Of a stretch of 64,000 nucleotides of DNA, positions 42,390 through 49,643 are shown in pieces. The DNA is from CAMCXT01 sp040403315 (GTDB lineage: Bacteria > Bacteroidota > Bacteroidia > M30B66). A model generated the notes under the pieces. It searched no databases and was not told the DNA's origin. It saw only the letters and a list, made by a program, of their open reading frames with translations. A program made the translations under genes and the position numbers. Within the stretch, counting starts at the first letter, position 1, and the number at the start of each line of letters is the position of its first letter. Location: positions 180,945 to 244,944 of the forward strand of contig JBBAKX010000005.1 in assembly GCA_040403315.1 (NCBI GenBank), given 5' to 3'.

Positions 42390-43343
42390 ATGGCTTTCTT
42401 CGGCTTATTTTCTAGAGAAAAGAAAGAAACCCTCGACCAGGGCTTGGCTAAAACCAAGGAGAATTTCTTTTCAAAACTGACCAAAGCCCTTCTTGGGAAA
42501 TCGAGTGTTGATGACGAAGTTCTCGATAACCTCGAAGAAATCCTGATTGGCGCTGATGTAGGTGTTGAAACCACCTTGAAAATCGTTGCACGAATTCAAG
42601 AAAGAGTAGCCAAAGACAAATACACCTCAACTTCGGAGTTGAATCGAATTCTTCGGGAAGAGATCTCTTCCTTGATGGAGGAAAATCGCAGTACCGACCA
42701 AATAGATTTCAATACACCATTCAACGATCGCCCTTACGTGATTATGGTGGTTGGTGTGAACGGTGTTGGAAAAACAACCACGATAGCCAAGTTGGCGCAT
42801 CAATACAAACAAGCCGGAAAATCGGTAGTGCTTGGCGCTGCAGATACATTCCGTGCAGCAGCGGTTGATCAAATTAGAATTTGGTCGGAACGTGTAGGCG
42901 TGCCGTTGGTAGAACACGGCATGAACGCCGATCCTGCGGCAGTTTCCTACGATGCTGTATTGAAAGGTAAAAATGATCGCGCTGATGTGGTGATCATCGA
43001 TACTGCAGGTCGTTTGCACAACAAAGTGAACTTGATGAACGAGCTTTCTAAGATCAAGCGTGTGATGCAAAAAGTCGTTCCTGATGCGCCACATGAAATT
43101 TTGTTGGTGTTGGATGCTTCTACCGGGCAGAACGCCATTGAACAGTGCAAGCAATTTACCCAGGCCACCGATGTGAACGCCTTGGCACTTACCAAGCTCG
43201 ATGGAACAGCAAAAGGCGGCGTGGTGATTGGAATTTCAGATCAATTCAAAATCCCAGTGAAGTACATTGGCTTGGGCGAAAAAATGACTGATCTTCAACT
43301 CTTTAACAAGTCGGAATTTGTAGATTCCTTGTTTAAAGAATGA
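42390..43343 (+). CDS. ftsY: Signal recognition particle receptor FtsY
   Basis: The product has 317 residues with the NG domain of SRP GTPases. The helical N domain (about 1-95) has VDDEVLDNLEEILIGADVG. The G domain has G1 VGVNGVGKTTTIAKLA, the insertion box DTFRAAAVDQI, G3 DTAGRLHN and G4 TKLDGTAKGG, followed by the closing-loop motif KYIGLGEKMTDLQLF. The acidic A domain of E. coli FtsY is absent, as usual in Bacteroidota. It docks the SRP-ribosome complex at the inner membrane. Confidence 0.97.
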   Translation: MAFFGLFSREKKETLDQGLAKTKENFFSKLTKALLGKSSVDDEVLDNLEEILIGADVGVETTLKIVARIQERVAKDKYTSTSELNRILREEISSLMEENRSTDQIDFNTPFNDRPYVIMVVGVNGVGKTTTIAKLAHQYKQAGKSVVLGAADTFRAAAVDQIRIWSERVGVPLVEHGMNADPAAVSYDAVLKGKNDRADVVIIDTAGRLHNKVNLMNELSKIKRVMQKVVPDAPHEILLVLDASTGQNAIEQCKQFTQATDVNALALTKLDGTAKGGVVIGISDQFKIPVKYIGLGEKMTDLQLFNKSEFVDSLFKE

Positions 43344-43445
43344 TTTGTCCGATTCGGGTAAACTATTAAAGTATTAATTTCGACAAAGCCTCTCTGGAGC
43401 AATTTCTGCAAGTGGGAGGCCGACATATTTTAACCACTATCGTTT

Positions 43446-44510
43446 ATGAAAAACAACTTCTTTATCGCATGTGCCTTTACATTAGTTTCGGCGGGAATAA
43501 TAGCACAACCTACGTTAACACCAGCATCTGGACCAGCAGTTGGATTTACTTTTTCTACAACTGAAGTGGATCTTGGAACACTTACAGAAGGCCCTTCGGG
43601 TGCAAATGTTACTTGGGATTTGTCCTCTGCAATTGATACAGGTACAGTTCAAACCTTCGACTTTGTTGAACCTTCCACTTTACAAGACTTTTCGAGCTTT
43701 CCGACAGCCAATTTAGCTTATACAGGAAGCATTCAAGGTTCAAACTTTAGTGTTTACATGAGGAATTCTGCTACTGCATTCGAGCTGTTAGGAAGCGCAG
43801 TTGGTACGGATTTCGGGGATTTTGTTATTCCATATACAAATCCTAGGACCCTTCTGGGTTATCCATCAACGTTCAATACCACATTGAGCGACAGTTACCG
43901 GACAGAAACTTTTTTCGATTTTGGGATAGGCAACTCCACAACATCAACAACTGGAAATCAGAGTTATGAAGTAGACGGTTACGGAACACTAACCACGAGT
44001 GCAGGCACATACAACAACATCTTGAGATTAAAAAGATACGATGTATCGTTCGACACCACCGAATCGACATTCAACGGGGAAGTACAACCTCCAACTTACT
44101 CAGAGAGTCGATCGCTTTCTTACGAGTGGGTAGTTGTTTCAAATGGAGAATCAATTCCGGTATTTGTAATCACAAGAGATACTTCAATCACAGAAATTGA
44201 TGAAACATATTCATCTTCGGCTTCACACAGCTACTCGAACGAGTTTACTGGAATCGAAACTTCATCAACCAACGATTTCATGCTTTTCCCAAATCCAACG
44301 GAAGGCAAATTCGTTGCAACCGTTTCTAATCAAATCAACAGAATTGAAATCTGCGACATCACAGGAAAAACAGTTCAAACCTATGTTCCTGATGCCGACA
44401 AATTGAATGATGTGCAGGAATTCGACATCACAAATTTACCTGCTGGAATTTACTGGGTTCGACAAATGGGCGACAGCGGAATAATTACCAAGAAATTGGT
44501 TCGTCGTTAA
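43446..44510 (+). CDS. Secreted protein with T9SS type A sorting domain
   Basis: The product has 354 residues: a signal peptide (about 1-20), a beta-rich region (about 25-270), and a type A sorting domain (about 275-354; FMLFPNPTEGKFVATV, IEICDITGKTVQTY, NLPAGIYWVRQM...KLVRR). Segments GPSGANVTWDLSSAIDTG and DGYGTLTTSAGTYNNILRLKRYD recall the middle part of the protein at 22597-23643, so both may share one uncharacterised family. It is exported by Sec and T9SS. It sits between ftsY and rimO, which are close neighbours in other Bacteroidota, so it appears inserted there. Confidence 0.82.
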   Translation: MKNNFFIACAFTLVSAGIIAQPTLTPASGPAVGFTFSTTEVDLGTLTEGPSGANVTWDLSSAIDTGTVQTFDFVEPSTLQDFSSFPTANLAYTGSIQGSNFSVYMRNSATAFELLGSAVGTDFGDFVIPYTNPRTLLGYPSTFNTTLSDSYRTETFFDFGIGNSTTSTTGNQSYEVDGYGTLTTSAGTYNNILRLKRYDVSFDTTESTFNGEVQPPTYSESRSLSYEWVVVSNGESIPVFVITRDTSITEIDETYSSSASHSYSNEFTGIETSSTNDFMLFPNPTEGKFVATVSNQINRIEICDITGKTVQTYVPDADKLNDVQEFDITNLPAGIYWVRQMGDSGIITKKLVRR

Positions 44511-44531
44511 TTCCCGAACCTACTTTTACTG

Positions 44532-44574
44532 AAAACCACCGGATGCGATTGCTGCTTCGGTGGTTTTCTCTTTT
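44532..44574 (+). terminator. Rho-independent terminator of the T9SS gene
   Basis: AAAACCACCG (44532-44541) and CGGTGGTTTT (44558-44567) form a perfect 10-bp stem with a 16-nt loop, followed by CTCTTTT. Confidence 0.85.
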
Positions 44575-44591
44575 CAGCCAATCGAATTGCT

Positions 44592-44600
44592 TACCTTTGC
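44592..44600 (+). promoter_or_regulatory. -7 promoter element of rimO
   Basis: TACCTTTGC is an exact TAnnTTTG match, 30 bp before the rimO ATG. Confidence 0.6.
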
Positions 44601-44630
44601 CGACCTTTTAGCCGTAACATATCGCATCTG

Positions 44631-45950
44631 ATGAAGACCAAAACCCTGAAGAAAAATAAAGTGAATGTTGTTACTCTCGGATGCTCAAAGAATCTGTACG
44701 ATTCGGAAGTGTTGATGGGGCAGCTTAAAGCCAATAAATTTGAGGTTGAACACGAATCCACGAAAGACGATTCGGCGATTGTGATCATCAATACTTGCGG
44801 CTTCATCGACAATGCCAAGCAAGAGTCAATCGATACAATTTTGCGTTACGTAGACGCGAAAGAAGACGGTTTGGTAGAAAAGGTTTATGTAACAGGTTGC
44901 TTGAGTGAGCGATACAAACCTGAATTAGAGAAAGAAATTCCAGAGGTGGATGCATGGTTTGGCACCCGCGATTTACCGAGGTTGTTGAAGACTTTAAAGG
45001 CCGATTACAAACACGAATTGGTGGGTGAGCGTTTGATTACAACACCTGCGCACTATGCGTACTTTAAGATTTCTGAAGGATGCGATCGTCCATGTTCATT
45101 TTGTGCGATTCCATTGATGCGAGGCGGTCACGTGAGTATTCCGATGGAAACGCTGGTGGATCAAGCGAAGCATTTGGCGAAAAATGGAACGAAGGAATTG
45201 TTGTTGATCGCTCAAGACTCAACCTACTACGGATTGGACATCTACAAGGATCGCAAGCTTGCCGAACTTATGCAGCGGCTATCCGACGTAAATGGGATTG
45301 ATTGGATCCGTTTGCACTACGCCTTCCCATCTGGTTTCCCAACCGATGTGTTGGATGTGATGCGCGAGCGTGATAATATTTGCAAGTATTTAGACATGCC
45401 GCTTCAACACGTGAGCGACAACATGCTCAAATCGATGCGCCGTGGAACCACCCGCAAGAAGACCACCGAATTGGTGAATCTTATCCGCGAAAAAGTTCCT
45501 GGTATTGCTTTGAGAACGACCCTAATTGCCGGTTACCCGGGAGAAACAGAAGCAGACCACCAAGAAATGCTCGAATGGGTGCAGGAAAGTCGCTTCGAAC
45601 GCTTGGGCGTTTTTACCTACAGTCACGAAGAAAACACACATGCACACACCTTGGTGGATGATGTTTCTGAAGAAGACAAACAGTTACGTGCAGAAGCGGT
45701 GATGGATGTGCAACAAGGCATTTCTGCCACTTTGAATCAAGAAAAAGTGGGGCAAACATTCAAGGTGTTGTTCGATCGAAAAGAAGGCGATTATTTCATT
45801 GGAAGAACGGAGTTCGATTCTCCAGAAGTAGACAATGAAGTACTTGTAAAGGGCGATTCTTCTACGTTTTTGCGCATCGGAGATTTTGCCGATATCCACA
45901 TCGAACGTGCCGAAGAATTTGATCTTTACGGAACACCAGTAAAGAAATAG
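44631..45950 (+). CDS. rimO: Ribosomal protein S12 methylthiotransferase
   Basis: The product has 439 residues. The N-terminal UPF0004 domain carries three Fe-S cysteines, Cys18 (GCSKN), Cys56 (NTCGF) and Cys90 (GCLSER). The radical SAM motif is C151-x3-C155-x2-C158 in EGCDRPCSFCAIP, and a C-terminal TRAM domain begins near residue 375. The sequence GCSKNLYDSEVLMG is diagnostic for RimO rather than MiaB. The enzyme adds a methylthio group to an Asp of ribosomal protein S12. It is transcribed alone in a region that also carries rpmG and ftsY. Confidence 0.97.
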   Translation: MKTKTLKKNKVNVVTLGCSKNLYDSEVLMGQLKANKFEVEHESTKDDSAIVIINTCGFIDNAKQESIDTILRYVDAKEDGLVEKVYVTGCLSERYKPELEKEIPEVDAWFGTRDLPRLLKTLKADYKHELVGERLITTPAHYAYFKISEGCDRPCSFCAIPLMRGGHVSIPMETLVDQAKHLAKNGTKELLLIAQDSTYYGLDIYKDRKLAELMQRLSDVNGIDWIRLHYAFPSGFPTDVLDVMRERDNICKYLDMPLQHVSDNMLKSMRRGTTRKKTTELVNLIREKVPGIALRTTLIAGYPGETEADHQEMLEWVQESRFERLGVFTYSHEENTHAHTLVDDVSEEDKQLRAEAVMDVQQGISATLNQEKVGQTFKVLFDRKEGDYFIGRTEFDSPEVDNEVLVKGDSSTFLRIGDFADIHIERAEEFDLYGTPVKK

Positions 45951-46009
45951 TTAAGTTCTTGGTGAACTAGAATCCGATAAGCTAAGCGCTACTTCTCTAT
46001 AAATAAAAC

Positions 46010-46100
46010 ACCCGAACGGGATCATTTTATTTATTTTAACAATTATTATACCCGAACGAATCTTTTTTCTTTGGATTAATTATTTACATTTATACCCGAA
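46010..46100. promoter_or_regulatory. Three ACCCGAA boxes upstream of the HipBST-like locus
   Basis: ACCCGAA occurs at 46010-46016, 46050-46056 and 46094-46100 (start spacings 40 and 44). The first is part of the perfect palindrome CCCGAACGGG (46011-46020); the second continues CGAA and the third TAAG. They lie directly ahead of the HTH gene (ATG 46116) and are probably its autoregulatory operators. Confidence 0.55.
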
Positions 46101-46115
46101 TAAGTATAAAATGAA

Positions 46116-46547
46116 ATGAATAATCTATCTGCTTTCATCAAGTATCACAGAAAAAAACGAAAGTTAAGCCAGGAGCAACTTGCATCAAATGCTGGAGTTG
46201 GTCTTCGATTTGTTCGCGAAATCGAACAGGGCAAAGAGACTTTACAATTAGACAAAGTAAATCAAGTGCTGAGTTTATTTGGATTCAATTTGTATCCAAG
46301 CAAGCCTAAAGTAGATGCTTATGAAGTTTATTGGAAGTACCTTAATAAAGCGGTTCGAATCGAATTGTTTAATAAGGTGATTAAAAGCGGTATGCTGGTG
46401 AAAGAAATTATTGATCCTACTGAAAACAAAATTTCAGCTTGGCAATTTGTTCCAATGAATCATGCTGTGAAATACCTCCAAAAACCCGATGAAAAATTAA
46501 CTGAAATCATTCTCCACAGCGATATCCATACGATTGAAGAGCAATGA
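46116..46547 (+). CDS. HipB-like antitoxin, XRE family HTH
   Basis: The 143-residue product has a Cro/C1-type helix-turn-helix at about 8-60 (HRKKRKLSQEQLASNAGVGLRFVREIEQGKETLQLDKVNQVLSLFGF). The remaining 80 residues are an extra C-terminal part (YWKYLNKAVRIELFNKVIKSGMLV...) not needed for DNA binding. The gene heads a three-gene operon: its stop overlaps the next ATG by 4 bp (ATGA). With a HipA N-domain gene and a HipA kinase gene following, it is the HipB-type DNA-binding antitoxin or repressor. Three ACCCGAA boxes precede it. Confidence 0.85.
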   Translation: MNNLSAFIKYHRKKRKLSQEQLASNAGVGLRFVREIEQGKETLQLDKVNQVLSLFGFNLYPSKPKVDAYEVYWKYLNKAVRIELFNKVIKSGMLVKEIIDPTENKISAWQFVPMNHAVKYLQKPDEKLTEIILHSDIHTIEEQ

Positions 46548-46861
46548 AAAAAGGATGGGTATATAAAAAAGATATGCTTTGCGGTTCTATATGGGAAACC
46601 GATGAAGGATATTATTTTCAATATGAGAAATCTTACTTACGAAATCCTATTCACGGTCCTGTGAGTCGCACGCTTCCCTTGCGAGCCGTGGAGTTTCATG
46701 ATAAAAATATGCTCCCATTTTTCGATGGACTTATCCCAGAAGGTTGGTTGCTCGAAATTGCCATCGACAATTGGAAATTAAATCCACGTGATCGCATGAC
46801 TCTTTTACTTACGCTTTGTGAAGATTGCATTGGCGACATCAGCATTAAAAAAGAAGTTTAA
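46544..46861 (+). CDS. HipS-like protein (HipA N-terminal subdomain)
   Basis: The 105-residue product is the N-terminal subdomain of HipA alone: GWVYKKDMLCGSIWETDEGYYFQYE, LRNPIHGPVSRTLPL, and MLPFFDGLIPEGWLLE, with PFFDGLIPEG as the family signature. It starts inside the end of the HTH gene (4-bp overlap) and ends one base before the ATG of the kinase gene. In the described HipBST system the separate HipS acts as the antitoxin against the kinase HipT. The same role is likely here by analogy. Confidence 0.8.
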   Translation: MKKGWVYKKDMLCGSIWETDEGYYFQYEKSYLRNPIHGPVSRTLPLRAVEFHDKNMLPFFDGLIPEGWLLEIAIDNWKLNPRDRMTLLLTLCEDCIGDISIKKEV

Positions 46862-46862
46862 G

Positions 46863-47792
46863 ATGAAATGCCTGCTTTGTTATCAAGAGCTATTAGAAGA
46901 TCAAATTGATTTCCATGAGAAATGTTTGGTAAAAACTTTTGGATTCAAAAAAACGCCATTTATTGATATCGACCCAGAGGAATTGGCTCAATATGCCGTA
47001 AAAATTATTCAAAAGAACACAGCAATTACAGGCGTTCAACCCAAGTTAAGCTTGTGGCTAACCAAAGGAATAAAGGATATTCGATTTACAGTTGTAGACC
47101 AAAAGAGCAATTATATTATCAAGCCGCAGAGTCAATCCTACACAGCATTGCCCGAAAACGAGGATCTCTGCATGCATCTAGCAAAGCATTTTGGAATTGA
47201 AACTGCAACACATGGCTTAGTTCGTATGTCAAACGGAGATTTGGCCTATATCACAGAGCGATTCGATAGAAATCTTGAAACTAAATTTTCGTGCGAAGAT
47301 CTTTGTCAGCTAACCGAAACCCTCACAGAACACAAGTACAGAGGAAGCTATGAGAAGACTGGAAAAACCATTCAAAAATGGTCGACTCAATCGGGACTTG
47401 ACACAATAAATTATTTCAAACTGGTTGTTTTTTGTTATGTCATCGGTAATGCCGACATGCATTTAAAGAACTTCTCTATGTTGGAAGGATTAGATGGTCA
47501 ATTTACAATTAGTCCTTGCTACGATTTGGTAAGCACCATTTTGGTGATAAAAAACGAAATTGAACAAATGGCATTGACAGTGAATGGGCGGAAAAACAAA
47601 ATTACGAAACAAGATTTTGAAGCCCTTGGAAATCAGCTTTCATTAACCGAAAAACAAATTGAAAATGTATTTGAATTTTTTATAAATAATCTAGATTCCT
47701 CAATTTGGTGGATGGAGAATAGCTTTCTACCTGGGAATCATAAAGATAAAATCATTCAAACTGTAACATCGAGAATCCATCAATTGCGGTAG
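46863..47792 (+). CDS. HipT/HipA-like Ser/Thr kinase toxin
   Basis: The product has 309 residues, starting at the ATG at 46863 (MKCLLCYQ) one base after the HipS stop. The N-terminus carries CxxC (Cys3, Cys6) and HxxC (His18, Cys21), a likely zinc site. The kinase core shows the Gly-rich loop ITGVQPKLSL (55-64), the catalytic IGNADMHLKNFS with Asp198 and Asn203, and Asp221 in YDLVST. It lacks the N-subdomain of full HipA, which is encoded separately. The kinase is expected to phosphorylate an aminoacyl-tRNA synthetase and stop growth; the target is not visible. The loop reads AIT where HipT has a Ser-X-Ser motif. Confidence 0.82.
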   Translation: MKCLLCYQELLEDQIDFHEKCLVKTFGFKKTPFIDIDPEELAQYAVKIIQKNTAITGVQPKLSLWLTKGIKDIRFTVVDQKSNYIIKPQSQSYTALPENEDLCMHLAKHFGIETATHGLVRMSNGDLAYITERFDRNLETKFSCEDLCQLTETLTEHKYRGSYEKTGKTIQKWSTQSGLDTINYFKLVVFCYVIGNADMHLKNFSMLEGLDGQFTISPCYDLVSTILVIKNEIEQMALTVNGRKNKITKQDFEALGNQLSLTEKQIENVFEFFINNLDSSIWWMENSFLPGNHKDKIIQTVTSRIHQLR

Positions 47793-48002
47793 AATTTGAT
47801 TAAAATTAATGTTAATCGATGTCAATTTCAATCTGTATGAAATTCATCAATTAAAAAACCTTTATGTTTACACAAATCAATGAAACAGGTGACTTTCATT
47901 ATGCATTTAATTCAGATACATTTTAATCGTTTTACCTCGGATAAAAGAAATCTCCACCCAACACAACATCCGCATTTAAATCAATTAAGTTAATTTCCCA
48001 GT

Positions 48003-49604
48003 ATGAAAGCCCGATGTTTTAGCATTCCGGTTACCGAAAGTGGCAAGATTCAAAAAATGGCCAGCGATTATCTCAAAGGAGATCCATTTTTCGACCCTCT
48101 CTATGCAGTTCGTCCTTCGCTAAAATCGTTCGCGCAGTTGATCGAGCAACGCAAAAGTTTCTCATCCTCTTCGAGGGAAGTTCTGGCTTCTGTGCTTCGT
48201 GAACAGTACGACCATTGTGGCATTCAGGACGAAAACACCTTTCAACTGATCGACTCATTGCGCTCTGCGGATACATTCACAATAACCACAGGACAACAAA
48301 CTGGCATTTTGCTCGGGCCGATGTACACCACATTGAAGATCCTTTCTGCAATTTCTCTATCGAGGAAACTGAAGGAACTTCATCCGACCAAGAATTTCGT
48401 TCCAGTATTTTGGATGGCTACCGAAGATCATGATATTGCAGAGATCAACCATGCTTGGGTGAAAGGCCAAAAGTTGAATTGGAAGACCGAACAAACTGGG
48501 GCAGCAGGACGATTAAGCACTTCAGATACGAAGGATTGGTTGAACGATTTTGCGCATTTGGCGGGCAGTTCAGAGGAATCAAAAGCCATTATTCAATTGG
48601 TGAACAATGCTTATTTTCGAACCAATTTGAGCGAAGCAACACGTGTACTTGCACATGGCTTATTTGGGAAATACGGCTTGCTCGTTATCGATGCTGATGA
48701 TCGCAGATTGAAACAACTTTTTGCCCCAATCATCACGAAGGATATTTTAGAACAGGTGAGCTTTCATGCCTCACAACAGGCAATCGAAACACTTGAGTCG
48801 CGCTACAGTGTACAAGTGAATGGAAGAGAAATCAACTTCTTTTATCTGAGCTATGGATCGAGAGAACGAATTGTAGCGTCGGGTGAAGGTTTTACAACAC
48901 ACAATGGCAGCGTAAACTGGTCAAATTCGGCTGAATTATCGAAGGAAATTAGCGACTACCCTGATCGCTTTTCGCCCAATGTGATAACGCGCCCGGTGTA
49001 CCAAGAAACCATTCTTCCCAACCTTGCCTATTTTGGCGGTGCGGCAGAAGTGGCTTACTGGCTCGAATTGAAACCTGCATTCGATGCGCACCAAGTGCCC
49101 TACCCTGCCCTATTGTTACGCAATTCGGCTATGGTGGTGGATGCAGTAAATGTGCACCGAATGGAAAATGGCGGTTTGTTGCCGAAAGATCTGTTCGATT
49201 CGCAAGTAAAAATTGAGCAACGGGCTGTAATTCAAGACGCACAGGGCGATTTGACCTTGAAAGACCAAAAAGAAAAGCTTCAGCAGTGGTTGAATGAATT
49301 GACAACTCGGGCAGCCTCAATTTCCTCCTCCATGCAATCTTCCACAGAAGCATTCGGTGTGAGGCTATTGCACCAAACCGACCGACTTGCCGCTAAATTT
49401 GTCCGCGAAGCGAGAAAGCACGAAAGTGAAAGCCTTGCGAGAATTCGCGCCTTGTTTGCCGAACTTTATCCCGACGGAAAACTCCAAGAAAGAAAAGAAA
49501 CGGTTTTCACGTTCATGCTGCTTCATGGTAGCGAAATTCTGGACGTATTACTTGAATGCCAAAGTCCTATCGGTAATGAATTTATCGTGCTAATGATCGA
49601 TTAA
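48003..49604 (+). CDS. bshC: Bacillithiol biosynthesis cysteine-adding enzyme
   Basis: The product has 533 residues with the BshC signature: ITTGQQTGILLGPMYTTLKILSAISLS, VPVFWMATEDHDIAEIN, YFGGAAEVAYWLELKPAF and ALLLRNSAMVVD. A coiled-coil region follows (about 400-480). BshC adds cysteine to glucosaminyl-malate, the last step of bacillithiol synthesis. This shows that the cell uses bacillithiol as low-molecular-weight thiol; bshA and bshB are elsewhere. It is cytosolic and stands alone. Confidence 0.95.
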   Translation: MKARCFSIPVTESGKIQKMASDYLKGDPFFDPLYAVRPSLKSFAQLIEQRKSFSSSSREVLASVLREQYDHCGIQDENTFQLIDSLRSADTFTITTGQQTGILLGPMYTTLKILSAISLSRKLKELHPTKNFVPVFWMATEDHDIAEINHAWVKGQKLNWKTEQTGAAGRLSTSDTKDWLNDFAHLAGSSEESKAIIQLVNNAYFRTNLSEATRVLAHGLFGKYGLLVIDADDRRLKQLFAPIITKDILEQVSFHASQQAIETLESRYSVQVNGREINFFYLSYGSRERIVASGEGFTTHNGSVNWSNSAELSKEISDYPDRFSPNVITRPVYQETILPNLAYFGGAAEVAYWLELKPAFDAHQVPYPALLLRNSAMVVDAVNVHRMENGGLLPKDLFDSQVKIEQRAVIQDAQGDLTLKDQKEKLQQWLNELTTRAASISSSMQSSTEAFGVRLLHQTDRLAAKFVREARKHESESLARIRALFAELYPDGKLQERKETVFTFMLLHGSEILDVLLECQSPIGNEFIVLMID

Positions 49605-49643
49605 ACAGCAAAATAATTAACTTGTCGGCGAAATGTTCATCGT

